Below are positions 35,102-43,876 of a DNA stretch of 64,000 nucleotides, one piece after another. A program made the translations under genes and the position numbers. The stretch's first letter is position 1. Every line of letters begins with the position of its first letter. Below the pieces are notes generated by a model that did no database searches, was not told the DNA's origin, and saw only the letters and a list, made by a program, of their open reading frames with translations. Origin of the DNA: JACDAN01 sp963801855 (GTDB lineage: Bacteria; Actinomycetota; Thermoleophilia; Gaiellales; Gaiellaceae); assembly GCA_963801855.1 (NCBI GenBank), contig CAWDGK010000001.1:124001-188000 (forward strand). Reading direction: 5' to 3'.

Positions 35102-35737
35102 TTGAAGGGGATCGTGGGGAGAAAGATCGGGATGACGCAGATCTTCGACGAGGAGACCGGCAGCGTCACGCCCGTGACCGTCATTCAGGCGGGGCCTTGC
35201 CCGGTCGTCTCCGTGCGGACCGAGGATGCCGACGGCTACGACGCGGTCCAACTCGCCTTCGACGAGGTGCCCGAGAAGAAGCTCTCCAAGCCCCGGCTTG
35301 GCGTCCTCAAGAAGGCGGGCGTTGCGCCACACCGGCGCCTGCTCGAGATCCGAGGGCCGCATCAGCTCACTGAGGGCGAGACGGTGACGGTCGAAAGCTT
35401 CGAGCCCGGCGACAAGGTCAAGGTTTCCGGCATCTCGATCGGCAAGGGCTTCGCCGGCACGATCAAGCGGCACAACTTCAGCCGCGGCCCCGTGTCCCAC
35501 GGCTCGCACAACGTGCGTGCACCAGGATCGATCGGCGCGTCTGCCACGCCCTCCCGTGTCTTCAAGGGAATGAAGATGGCGGGCCGCATGGGCGGCAAGC
35601 GGATCACCCAGGTGGGCCTCCGCGTCCACTCGGTCGATCTCGAGGAGAACCTCCTGCTCGTGAAGGGCGCGATACCCGGCCCGAAGAACGCGATCGTCGA
35701 GATTCGCGAGGAGGTGCGCCATGGCGGCAAGTCCTAA
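35102..35737 (+). CDS. rplC: 50S ribosomal protein L3
   Basis: A 211-residue assembly-initiator protein with an extension toward the peptidyl-transferase centre. TTG 35102 follows GGGAGAGAA. GIVGRKIGMTQIFDE, the methylated-Gln loop region GPVSHGSHNVRAPGSIG and KMAGRMGGKRITQ are clear. Its end overlaps rplD by 17 bases. Confidence 0.97.
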   Translation: MKGIVGRKIGMTQIFDEETGSVTPVTVIQAGPCPVVSVRTEDADGYDAVQLAFDEVPEKKLSKPRLGVLKKAGVAPHRRLLEIRGPHQLTEGETVTVESFEPGDKVKVSGISIGKGFAGTIKRHNFSRGPVSHGSHNVRAPGSIGASATPSRVFKGMKMAGRMGGKRITQVGLRVHSVDLEENLLLVKGAIPGPKNAIVEIREEVRHGGKS

Positions 35738-36384
35738 AGCTCCTCTGCTCGATTCAGCCGGCAAGAAGTCGAAGGACGTGACGCTCGAGGCCGAGATCTT
35801 CGGCGCCGACGTCAAGCCGCATCTCGTCCACGAGACGGTTCGCGCCGAGCTCTCCGGAGACCGCGCAGGAACGCGGGGCGTGAAGACCCGAGGCCTCGTC
35901 GCAGGCGGCCGCGGGAAGCCGTGGCGCCAGAAGGGCACGGGTCGGGCCCGCGCAGGGACGACGCGCGCACCGAACTGGACCGGCGGCGGTGTCGCGTTCC
36001 AGCCGCGCACGGTTTTCGACGTCAAGGTGAACAAGAAGGCCCGCAAGGCCGCCTTCCGCGCGGCGCTCTCCGCCCATGCCAAAGAGGGCACGCTGGCCTT
36101 TGTCGACGGCTCGGCTTTCGACACGCCGTCGACCAAGCAGGCTGCCGGCCTCCTGGAGGCCTGGGGGAAGCGAACGCCGGTCCTCATCGTCGCTACGGAC
36201 GAGGAGGAGACGCTCATGAAGTCTTTCCGCAATCTGAAGCGCGTCCTCGTCATCACACCTTCGGAGGTCGAGGTAGCCGCGCTCGTCTGGGCGCGTTCGC
36301 TCTCGACTCGCGTGCCGCTGCACCGGGCAGTCGCGCCCAGTCGGCCGAGTCTCGTCTGCTCGAGAAGAGGGCGGCACAGCGTGA
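35721..36384 (+). CDS. rplD: 50S ribosomal protein L4; C-terminus uncertain because of a frame break
   Basis: Large-subunit protein lining the exit tunnel. From ATG 35721, the core is normal: AGTRGVKTRGLVAGGRGKPW, RARAGTTRAPNWTGGG, then VLVITPSEVEVAALVWARSL. After about residue 194 the frame gives an unlikely Pro/Arg/Ser string and runs into rplW without a stop, producing a 318-residue apparent L4-L23 fusion. Neighbouring frames offer either a TGA at 36382 overlapping the rplW GTG (the overlap style of this operon) or a Lys/Glu-rich tail. The end given assumes the TGA. A one-base indel near 36300 is the simplest explanation. Confidence 0.9.
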
Positions 36385-36677
36385 GCCTCCATCCGAACGA
36401 AGTCCTGCTCGCACCGGTGGTCTCGGAGAAGAGCTACAGCCTGATCGAGGATCGGAAGTACTCGTTCCGTGTTCATCCCGACGCGCACAAGACGCAGATT
36501 CGGCAGGCCGTGGAAGAGCTCTTCGACGTCAAGGTGCAGGCCGTGAACGTGATCAAGGTGCAGTCGAAGCCGAAGCGGCGCGGGATGACGCGCGGCCGCC
36601 GGCCAGGCTGGAAGAAGGCGATCGTCCAGCTCCGCGAGGGCCAGTCGATCGAGATCTTCGAGGGAGCGCAGGTCTAA
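36381..36677 (+). CDS. rplW: 50S ribosomal protein L23
   Basis: A 98-residue protein at the tunnel exit, docking site for trigger factor and SRP. GTG 36381 gives SLHPNEVLLAPVVSEKSY, the usual beginning, with KYSFRVHPDAHKTQIRQAVE and RRGMTRGRRPGWKKAIV following. The frame is open upstream into rplD because of the break described there; GTG 36381 is chosen by similarity. Confidence 0.95.
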   Translation: MSLHPNEVLLAPVVSEKSYSLIEDRKYSFRVHPDAHKTQIRQAVEELFDVKVQAVNVIKVQSKPKRRGMTRGRRPGWKKAIVQLREGQSIEIFEGAQV

Positions 36678-36678
36678 C

Positions 36679-37518
<840 letters not shown>

Positions 37519-37800
37519 GTGTCGAGATCGTCTCGCAAAGGCCCGTACGTCGAGGAGCGGCTGATGAGCCGCATCGAGCAGATGAACAGCTCCGGATCGA
37601 AGAACATGATCCGGACCTGGTCGCGCGCATCGACGATCTTCCCGGAGATGGTCGGCCACACGATCGCGGTGCACGACGGCCGCAAGCACGTGCCGGTCTT
37701 CGTCTCCGAGCAGATGGTCGGCCACAAGCTCGGTGAGTTCGCGCCCACGCGGACGTTCCGCGGCCATTCCGGCGACCGGAAGACGGACGTCAAGAGGTAA
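37519..37800 (+). CDS. rpsS: 30S ribosomal protein S19
   Basis: A 93-residue head protein of the small subunit. GTG 37519 directly abuts the rplB stop. SRKGPYVEERLMSRIEQM, TWSRASTIFPEMVGHTIAV and GEFAPTRTFRGH match the family. Overlaps rplV by one base (TAATG). Confidence 0.98.
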   Translation: MSRSSRKGPYVEERLMSRIEQMNSSGSKNMIRTWSRASTIFPEMVGHTIAVHDGRKHVPVFVSEQMVGHKLGEFAPTRTFRGHSGDRKTDVKR

Positions 37801-38402
37801 TGGCCCGCGCGAGGAAACAGGTGGTTGACGAGCGGCCCGAGGTGAGGGCGTCCGCGCAGTACCTGCGCATCGCCCCGCGCAAGGCTCGGCTCGTCGTCGA
37901 GCACATCCGTGGCCGCTCGGTCCCGGAAGCTCGAACCGTGCTCGCGTTCACGCCCCGTGCTGCGGCTCGAGAGATCGAGAAGATCCTCGCCTCTGCGGTT
38001 GCGAACGCCGAGGCGAACCACGGCCTGCTCGGTGACGACCTGATCGTCTCCGCCGCCTACGTGGATGAGGGCCCGACCGTCAAGCGCTGGCGCGCCCGAG
38101 CCCGCGGTCGCACGTCGCGGATCAACAAGCGCACCTGCCACGTGACCGTGCGGCTCAAGCCGACCGAGCTGGACGGCACCCCCCGCCGCCGTAGCGCGCA
38201 GGCAACCCCGGAGGTCGTGACGGAAGCGCTCGAGACGCCCGACGCCGGGGAGGCGGTCAGCGAGGAAAAACCGAAGAAGACCCGCCGAGCCGCGGCCCGG
38301 AAGCCCGCGGCTTCGAAGCCGAAGGCCGAGGCGAAGCCCGAGGAGAAGCCGAAGCCGAAGCGCGCCCCGCGCAAGAAGAAGACCGAAGGAGAGGATTCCT
38401 AG
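37800..38402 (+). CDS. rplV: 50S ribosomal protein L22 with long C-terminal tail
   Basis: L22 spans the exit tunnel. The core, residues ~15-122 (SAQYLRIAPRKARLVVEHIR, EKILASAVANAEANHGL, RARGRTSRINKRTCHVTV), is normal. A further ~78 residues form a low-complexity tail, first acidic and then Lys/Ala/Pro-rich (KPKAEAKPEEKPKPKRAP). Total 200 residues against the usual 110-125. The tail probably reaches outside the ribosome surface; its role is unknown. Confidence 0.97.
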   Translation: MARARKQVVDERPEVRASAQYLRIAPRKARLVVEHIRGRSVPEARTVLAFTPRAAAREIEKILASAVANAEANHGLLGDDLIVSAAYVDEGPTVKRWRARARGRTSRINKRTCHVTVRLKPTELDGTPRRRSAQATPEVVTEALETPDAGEAVSEEKPKKTRRAAARKPAASKPKAEAKPEEKPKPKRAPRKKKTEGEDS

Positions 38403-39457
38403 TGGGCCAGAAGATTCATCCCGGCGGAATGCGCGTAGGCGTCATCCACGACTGGAAGTCCAACTGGTACACGAACAACAAGGACTTCGCGGACGCCCTC
38501 CAGGAGGACATCAAGATCCGCGGGCACATCCTCGGCAAGCTCTCGCATGCCGGGCTCTCGGACATCCTCATCCGCAAGGACAAGCAGCGGATCACCGTGG
38601 ACATCTACACCGCCCGGCCGGGAATCGTGATCGGGAAGTCTGGGGCGGAGGTGGACGCTCTGCGGCGCGACCTGCACGCACTGACGCAGAAGAACGTCCA
38701 CATCAACATCAACGAGATCAAGCGACCCGAGCTCGACGCCAAGCTCGTCGCCCAGTCGATCGCAGAGCAGCTCGAGAACCGCGTCAGCTTCCGGCGCGCG
38801 ATGAAGCGCTCGCTCGCCTCGGCGATCCGTTCCGGTGCGCAGGGCGTGAAGATCCAGTGCGGAGGCCGGCTCGGCGGCGGCGAGATGAGCCGCTCGGAGA
38901 GCTACTCCGAGGGGCGTGTCCCGCTGCACACGATCCGCGCGGACATCGACTACGGATTCGCCGAGGGGAAGACGGGCACGGGCCGGATCGGCGTCAAGGT
39001 CTGGATCAACAAGGGCGAGATCATGCCGGAGGGCTACGAATCGGTCGACGGCCGCCGCGATGCGCGCCTGGGCGACCAGGACACGGCTCGGCGCAAGGGC
39101 GGCAAGAGCGAAGGCCTGACGGCCTCGCGCGAAAGCGGCCGTCGCGGCGGGAGCGGTGACCGTGAGGGTCTCGGCCCGGTGCGGGACCGCAAGCCCCGTC
39201 GCGGCAAGCGTGGCGGCACGGGCTCAGGCGCAGGCGCCCCGGGTCGTGGAGCGCCCGAGGCGAACGTCGAGAAGCCACGTACGGACGACGAGGGAAAGAC
39301 TGCGGAGGGGCGCGAGCTGCCCGAGGTCCAGCCGGAAGCGCCTGTGGTTCCGGAGGCCGTTGCCGAGGCGCCCGAGTCCACGACGCCGAAAGCCCAGACG
39401 GAGGATCCGACCAAGCTCGACACATCGGGCGACGAGTCGGCGGAGAAGAGCGACTAG
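38402..39457 (+). CDS. rpsC: 30S ribosomal protein S3 with long C-terminal tail
   Basis: S3 forms part of the mRNA entry tunnel. GTG 38402 overlaps the rplV stop (TAGTG). KIHPGGMRVGVIHDWKSNWY, the KH domain with GIVIGKSGAEVDALRRDL, and the C-terminal core VKIQCGGRLGGGEMSR are standard up to about residue 215. The remaining ~135 residues are low complexity: an Arg/Gly-rich part (KPRRGKRGGTGSGAG) and then an acidic Pro/Glu part. Total 351 residues against a usual 210-280. Confidence 0.97.
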   Translation: MGQKIHPGGMRVGVIHDWKSNWYTNNKDFADALQEDIKIRGHILGKLSHAGLSDILIRKDKQRITVDIYTARPGIVIGKSGAEVDALRRDLHALTQKNVHININEIKRPELDAKLVAQSIAEQLENRVSFRRAMKRSLASAIRSGAQGVKIQCGGRLGGGEMSRSESYSEGRVPLHTIRADIDYGFAEGKTGTGRIGVKVWINKGEIMPEGYESVDGRRDARLGDQDTARRKGGKSEGLTASRESGRRGGSGDREGLGPVRDRKPRRGKRGGTGSGAGAPGRGAPEANVEKPRTDDEGKTAEGRELPEVQPEAPVVPEAVAEAPESTTPKAQTEDPTKLDTSGDESAEKSD

Positions 39458-39880
39458 ATGCTCCTCCCGAAGCGAACAAAGTTCCGCAAGCACCAGCGCG
39501 GCCGCCGTAGGGGTCAGGCGAAGGGCCAGACCACGGTCCAGTACGGCGACTACGGGATCAAGGCACTCGAGGTCGGTTGGGTGACCAACCGCCAGATCGA
39601 GGCCGCCCGAATCGCGATGACGCGCAAGATCAAGCGTGGCGGCAAGGTCTGGATCAACGTCTTTCCCGACAAGCCGGTGACCCAGAAGCCCGCCGAGACG
39701 CGCATGGGCTCGGGCAAGGGCTCGCCCGAGCACTGGGTCTGCGTGGTCAAGCCCGGCCGAGTGATGTTCGAGCTCTCGGGCGTGGATGAGACCCTCGCCA
39801 AGGAGGCTCTCCGTCTCGCCGGCACCAAGCTCCCCGTCAAGACCAAATTCGTGAAGAGAGAGGCAGATCTCTTTGTCTAG
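39458..39880 (+). CDS. rplP: 50S ribosomal protein L16
   Basis: A 140-residue protein that helps position A-site tRNA. ATG 39458 directly follows the rpsC stop. MLLPKRTKFRKHQRGRRRG, TNRQIEAARIAMTRKIKRGG, and RMGSGKGSPEHWVCVVKPG are all typical. No tail extension. Confidence 0.98.
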   Translation: MLLPKRTKFRKHQRGRRRGQAKGQTTVQYGDYGIKALEVGWVTNRQIEAARIAMTRKIKRGGKVWINVFPDKPVTQKPAETRMGSGKGSPEHWVCVVKPGRVMFELSGVDETLAKEALRLAGTKLPVKTKFVKREADLFV

Positions 39881-39907
39881 GACGGCCTGGCGTCAGGGAG
39901 GACCGCG

Positions 39908-40114
39908 ATGAGAGCGAAACAGCTCCGTGACATGAGTAACGACGAGCTCGAGCGCGCGCTCTCCGAGCGGCGCCAGGAGCTCTTCAACCTGCGCTTCCAG
40001 TCCGCAACGGGCGCGCTCGAGAACCCTGCTCGCCTGAAGCTGGCAAAGCGGGAGATCGCGCGCATCCTGACCGTTCGGGTCGAGCGCGAAGCACACGTGG
40101 GAGGTGAGAGCTAG
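39908..40114 (+). CDS. rpmC: 50S ribosomal protein L29
   Basis: A 68-residue two-helix protein beside the tunnel exit. ATG 39908 follows GGGAGGACC. KQLRDMSNDELERALSERRQ and LFNLRFQSATGALENPARL are standard family segments. Two bases separate it from rpsQ. Confidence 0.97.
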   Translation: MRAKQLRDMSNDELERALSERRQELFNLRFQSATGALENPARLKLAKREIARILTVRVEREAHVGGES

Positions 40115-40116
40115 GC

Positions 40117-40869
40117 ATGGCAGACGACAAGAAAAACGAGAAGGCAGAGCCGATCGAGGAGCAGCCCATCGAGGCTGAGGCATCGGCCGACGCCGAGGTG
40201 CTCGAGGTCGCCGCCGAGGCGGAGGCAATGGAAGAAGAGGTCATCGTCGTCGCCGAGGCGCCGCCCGAACCCGATCCGGAGGCGCCGCCCGAGGAGCCGG
40301 GCCCGCCAGTGCCCGAGCCGACTTCCCCCGAGCCGACGCCTGACCCGCTGCCCGAGCCCGTCGCCGAAGCCCAAGCCGAGGAGGCTCCGGTCGCCGAGGC
40401 AGACGCCGGCGAGGAGGCCCCGGTAGCTGCCGAGGGCGAGGAAGCTCCCGCCGGGGAGCAGCCGGCCGAGGAGCCCGCACCAGCCGCAGCTCCGGCCGCG
40501 ACGGCGAAGCAGAAGCGAAAGCGCGTTCCGCGGTCGGAACGGCGCCAGCGCCCCAGGGCCAAGCGCGATCAGACCGGCGAGCGCAAGACGATTTCGCGGC
40601 AGCCGAAGCCGGAGGGCGAGCGTGGCCGGCGCCAGGAGCGCCGCGGCATCGTCGTCTCCGCCGCGATGGACAAGACGATCGTCGTGCGTGTGGACACCGT
40701 CAAAGCGCATCCGAAGTACAAGAAGGTCGTCCGCCGCTCGCATCGGTTCCATGCCCACGACGAGCAGAACCAGGCGAAGGCCGGGGACGTCGTCCGCATC
40801 GTCGAGACGAGGCCGCTCTCGAAGACCAAGAACTGGCGTCTCGCGGAGGTCGTGGAAGCAGCCCGATGA
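40117..40869 (+). CDS. rpsQ: 30S ribosomal protein S17 with ~174-residue acidic N-terminal extension
   Basis: S17 is a primary 16S rRNA-binding protein, normally about 80-90 residues. The S17 domain here is the last ~76 residues (RRGIVVSAAMDKTIVVRVD, then VVRRSHRFHAHDEQN and WRLAEVVEAAR). It is preceded by ~174 residues starting at ATG 40117: about 125 strongly acidic Ala/Glu/Pro-rich residues (EEPGPPVPEPTSPEPTPDPL), then a basic Arg/Lys/Gln stretch. No other start with a good ribosome-binding site is seen just before the core, and the frame is open throughout with the same codon bias as its neighbours, so the extension looks genuine. It overlaps rplN by four bases. Confidence 0.93.
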   Translation: MADDKKNEKAEPIEEQPIEAEASADAEVLEVAAEAEAMEEEVIVVAEAPPEPDPEAPPEEPGPPVPEPTSPEPTPDPLPEPVAEAQAEEAPVAEADAGEEAPVAAEGEEAPAGEQPAEEPAPAAAPAATAKQKRKRVPRSERRQRPRAKRDQTGERKTISRQPKPEGERGRRQERRGIVVSAAMDKTIVVRVDTVKAHPKYKKVVRRSHRFHAHDEQNQAKAGDVVRIVETRPLSKTKNWRLAEVVEAAR

Positions 40870-41234
40870 TCCAGCAGGAATCCAGGCTCAGAGTGGCGGA
40901 CAACACGGGAGCGCGCGAGCTCCTCTGTATTCGCGTGCTCGGGGGATCTCACCGGCGCTATGCACGCGTCGGGGACGTCATCGTCGGAACCGTCAAGACG
41001 GCGACCCCGCAGGGCGCAGTCCGCAAGGGCGAGGTCGTCCGCGCCGTCGTCGTCCGGACGAAGAAGGCGTATGGCCGCGACGACGGGACGTCGATCGCGT
41101 TCGACGAGAACGCAGCGGTGATCATCGATGCTGCGAGCAACCCACGCGGAACGCGCATCTTCGGACCGGTCGCCCGCGAGCTGCGCGAGAAGAACTTCAT
41201 GAAGATCGTCTCCCTGGCTCCGGAGGTCCTCTGA
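40866..41234 (+). CDS. rplN: 50S ribosomal protein L14
   Basis: A 122-residue interface protein of the large subunit. ATG 40866 overlaps the rpsQ stop (ATGA). MIQQESRLRVADNTGARELL, IVGTVKTATPQGAVRKG and GTRIFGPVARELREKNFMK match the family. First gene of the spc part of the cluster. Confidence 0.98.
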   Translation: MIQQESRLRVADNTGARELLCIRVLGGSHRRYARVGDVIVGTVKTATPQGAVRKGEVVRAVVVRTKKAYGRDDGTSIAFDENAAVIIDAASNPRGTRIFGPVARELREKNFMKIVSLAPEVL

Positions 41235-41605
41235 TGGCACACGCGCTGAAGATCAAGAAGGGTGACCTCGTCCAGGTGCTGAGCGGGAAGGACCGCGGCA
41301 AGCAGGGCCGCGTCCTGGAGGCGCGCCCGAAAGAGAACCGGGTGCTCGTCGAGAACCTGAACATGATCAAGCGCCATACGCGGCCGCGGCCGATGCGCAA
41401 CGCGAGCCGGATGGGCGCGCCGCAGATCCAGCCTGGCGGCGTGATCGAGAAGGCTGCGCCCATCCAGGTCTCGAACGTGATGGTCGTCTGCCCAGCCTGC
41501 CGGCGCCCGACTCGGATCGCCACCACCATCCGTGAGGTCAAAGGCCGGACGCAGCGCGTTCGAGTCTGCAAGCGCGACGATTGCCGCCAGGAGATCGACA
41601 AGTAA
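41234..41605 (+). CDS. rplX: 50S ribosomal protein L24
   Basis: Assembly-initiator protein, about 123 residues. ATG 41234 overlaps the rplN stop (TGATG); the frame is open further upstream but without family similarity. KIKKGDLVQVLSGKDRGKQG is the KOW motif, followed by NMIKRHTRPRPMRN and QPGGVIEKAAPIQVSNV. A C-terminal zinc-ribbon-like part has CPAC and CKRDDC. Confidence 0.96.
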   Translation: MAHALKIKKGDLVQVLSGKDRGKQGRVLEARPKENRVLVENLNMIKRHTRPRPMRNASRMGAPQIQPGGVIEKAAPIQVSNVMVVCPACRRPTRIATTIREVKGRTQRVRVCKRDDCRQEIDK

Positions 41606-42228
41606 TGGCTACTGCGACCAAGGACAAGACGAACTACGTGCCACGCCTCAAGCAGGCCTACAACGAGGAGCTCCGCGGACGCCTCAAGGAGGAGCTCGGC
41701 CTGCGCACGGTGATGGAGGTGCCCCGGATTACCAAGATCACGCTGAACATGGGCGTGGGCGAGGCGAAGACCGAGGCCAAGGCCCTCGACGCCGCGATCG
41801 AGGAGCTCACGACGATCGCCGGCCAGCGGGCCCAGGTCCGCAAGGCCCGGAAGTCGATCGCGGGTTTCAAGATTCGCGACGGCATGCCGATCGGCACGCG
41901 CGTCACGCTTCGCGGCGACAGGATGTACGAGTTCCTCGACCGGCTCGTGTCCATCGCGCTGCCTCGCATCCGCGACTTCCGCGGGCTCAACGTCCGTTCG
42001 TTCGACGGGCGCGGGAACTATTCGCTCGGGGTTCGGGAGCAGATCATCTTCCCCGAGATCAACTACGACGACATCTCCACCGTGAGGGGCCTGGACGTGG
42101 CGATCACGACCACGGCGGAGAGCGACGAGCACGCCCTTGCCCTGCTCCGGGGACTTGGGATGCCGTTCCCGCGCGAAGAGCCAGAAGAGACAGACGAGAC
42201 AGCAGAGACAGAAGGGACATCGAGTTAA
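41605..42228 (+). CDS. rplE: 50S ribosomal protein L5
   Basis: A 207-residue 5S rRNA-binding protein. ATG 41605 overlaps the rplX stop (TAATG). VPRITKITLNMGVGEAK, RKARKSIAGFKIRDGMPIG, and GNYSLGVREQIIFPEI are standard. The last ~20 residues are a Glu/Thr-rich tail (EETDETAETEGTSS). Overlaps rpsN by one base. Confidence 0.97.
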   Translation: MATATKDKTNYVPRLKQAYNEELRGRLKEELGLRTVMEVPRITKITLNMGVGEAKTEAKALDAAIEELTTIAGQRAQVRKARKSIAGFKIRDGMPIGTRVTLRGDRMYEFLDRLVSIALPRIRDFRGLNVRSFDGRGNYSLGVREQIIFPEINYDDISTVRGLDVAITTTAESDEHALALLRGLGMPFPREEPEETDETAETEGTSS

Positions 42229-42413
42229 TGGCCAAGAAGTCGCTCGTACACAAGGCGCAGCAGCCGCAGCGCTTCAAGGTGCGCGAGTACACGCGCTGCC
42301 GCAAGTGCGGCCGGCCGCGTGCCGTCTACCGGAAGTTCGGCCTCTGCCGGATCTGCCTGCGCGAGCTCGCGCACCAGGGCCAGATCCCCGGCATGACGAA
42401 GTCGAGCTGGTGA
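42228..42413 (+). CDS. rpsN: 30S ribosomal protein S14, zinc-binding (type Z)
   Basis: A 61-residue small-subunit protein. ATG 42228 overlaps the rplE stop. The zinc-binding pairs CRKC and CRIC are present, so this is the short C+ form used in vegetative growth by many Gram-positive bacteria. RCRKCGRPRAVYRKFGLCRI and ELAHQGQIPGMTKSSW are textbook. It is followed by an unusual gap before rpsH that contains a structured repeat. Confidence 0.97.
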   Translation: MAKKSLVHKAQQPQRFKVREYTRCRKCGRPRAVYRKFGLCRICLRELAHQGQIPGMTKSSW

Positions 42414-42451
42414 TCTGGATGACCCCCACCCACACATCTCGACTTCCCGGC

Positions 42452-42533
42452 GCGCTGCAAAGCGGCGGCTCGCGCGTCCTCAGTCGCGCCCGTAGCCTCC
42501 GGCTACGAACGCTCCCTGCGTCCTTGCGACCCG
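42452..42533 (+). repeat. structured intergenic repeat, copy 1 (rpsN-rpsH gap)
   Basis: An 82-base block that is about 88% identical to 48762-48844 (10 differences in 83 aligned columns, one of them a gap). It contains the hairpin CGTAGCC-TCC-GGCTACG (42491-42507). The other copy has CGTACCT-TCC-AGGTACG at the same place, so two base pairs changed on both sides of the stem. Both copies fill the only sizeable gaps in this part of the ribosomal operon, directly before rpsH and rpsK. Not any repeat family I know. Confidence 0.8.
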
Positions 42534-42580
42534 CACTTTTCGCGGCCGGGAAGCACGATCTGCGCGGGCGGTGATTGCTG

Positions 42581-42976
42581 ATGCTCACTGATCCGATCGC
42601 AGACATGCTCACCCGCATCCGGAACGCCAACAAGGCGCTGCACGAGACCGCGGAGATGCCGACCTCGCGCCTGAAAGAGGACATCGCGCGCCTGCTCCAG
42701 GAGGAGGGGTACATCGTCGGCTTCGAGCGAAAGTCCGGCGAGAGCTTCGACACGCTCGTGATCCAGCTCAAATACGGCCCGAGCCGCGAGCGCATCATCA
42801 CCGACCTCAAGCGGGTCTCGAAGCCCGGACGGCGCGTGTACGCTCGAAAAGACCGTCTGCCGCGCGTTCTCGGCGGAATGGGGACCGCGATCATGTCGAC
42901 GTCGACGGGCCTCGTCACGAGCAAGACCGCCGAGCGTGAGGGCATCGGCGGCGAGGTCATCTGTTTCGTCTGGTAA
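42581..42976 (+). CDS. rpsH: 30S ribosomal protein S8
   Basis: A 131-residue 16S rRNA-binding protein and, in many bacteria, the repressor of the spc operon. ATG 42581 gives MLTDPIADMLTRIRNANKA; the TTG six bases earlier only adds two residues. PGRRVYARKDRLPRVLGGMG and REGIGGEVICFVW are standard. The ribosome-binding site is weak (GGCGGTGA). Confidence 0.97.
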   Translation: MLTDPIADMLTRIRNANKALHETAEMPTSRLKEDIARLLQEEGYIVGFERKSGESFDTLVIQLKYGPSRERIITDLKRVSKPGRRVYARKDRLPRVLGGMGTAIMSTSTGLVTSKTAEREGIGGEVICFVW

Positions 42977-42992
42977 CGCCTGATTTGAATCC

Positions 42993-43526
42993 ATGAGCCG
43001 AATCGGAAAGAAGCCAATCGAAGTGCCCGCAGGCGTGAGCGTGTCGATCGACCCTGGCCGGGTAATGATCAACGGCCCGCTCGGAGAGCTCCACCAGCAG
43101 GTTCCTCTCCGGATGAAGATCGAGCAGGCGGAGAGCGAGATCACCGTCACCCGGCCGACCGACCGCGGAGACGACCGCGCCCTCCACGGGCTGACACGGT
43201 CGCTCGTCGCCAACATGGTCGAGGGAGTCACGAAGGGCTTCGAGCGGAAGCTCGAGATCCAGGGCGTCGGCTATCGCGCCGCGCTGCGCGGAACCGCGCT
43301 CGAGCTGAGCGTCGGCTTCTCGCACACGGTGACGATCGAGCCGCGGCAGGGAATCACCTTCGAGGTTCCGACGCCGACCGAGATCCTCGTCAAGGGAATC
43401 GACAAGCAACAGGTTGGCCAGACGGCAGCGGAGATCCGCCGCGTGCGGCCGCCCGAGCCCTACAAGGGCAAGGGCATCCGATACGAGGGCGAGTACGTCC
43501 GCAGAAAGGTTGGCAAGAGAGCGTGA
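42993..43526 (+). CDS. rplF: 50S ribosomal protein L6
   Basis: A 177-residue large-subunit protein near the factor-binding site. ATG 42993 is 16 bases after rpsH. MSRIGKKPIEVPAGVSVSI, LEIQGVGYRAALRGTALEL and RVRPPEPYKGKGIRYEGEYV are all typical. Overlaps rplR by four bases. Confidence 0.97.
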   Translation: MSRIGKKPIEVPAGVSVSIDPGRVMINGPLGELHQQVPLRMKIEQAESEITVTRPTDRGDDRALHGLTRSLVANMVEGVTKGFERKLEIQGVGYRAALRGTALELSVGFSHTVTIEPRQGITFEVPTPTEILVKGIDKQQVGQTAAEIRRVRPPEPYKGKGIRYEGEYVRRKVGKRA

Positions 43527-43876
43527 GCAAGCCGACCAGCAGAGAGCTCCGGGTGCGGCGCCACAAGCGTGTGCGGAAAGATCTCGCCGGCACCGCGGAG
43601 CGGCCGAGACTCGTCGTGTTCCGCTCGAACCGCGGGATCGCAGCGCAACTCGTCGACGACGTCGAGGGCAAGACCCTGGCGGCGGCGAGCTGGCTGGACA
43701 AGCGAAACGCCAAGGGCGGAAAGGCCGACCAGGCTGCCGAGGTCGGCAAGCTGCTCGCCGCGAACGCGAAGAAAGCCGGCGTCGAGCGCGCGGTGTTCGA
43801 CCGAGGCGGCTACCTGTACCACGGGCGTGTGAAGGCGCTCGCCGAAGCAGCCCGTGAAGGAGGCTTGGAATTTTGA
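43523..43876 (+). CDS. rplR: 50S ribosomal protein L18
   Basis: A 117-residue 5S rRNA-binding protein. GTG 43523 overlaps the rplF stop. RVRKDLAGTAERPRLVVFRS, IAAQLVDDVEGKTLAAAS and DRGGYLYHGRVKALAEAARE are standard. The stop overlaps the rpsE start (TTGA). Confidence 0.97.
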   Translation: MSKPTSRELRVRRHKRVRKDLAGTAERPRLVVFRSNRGIAAQLVDDVEGKTLAAASWLDKRNAKGGKADQAAEVGKLLAANAKKAGVERAVFDRGGYLYHGRVKALAEAAREGGLEF

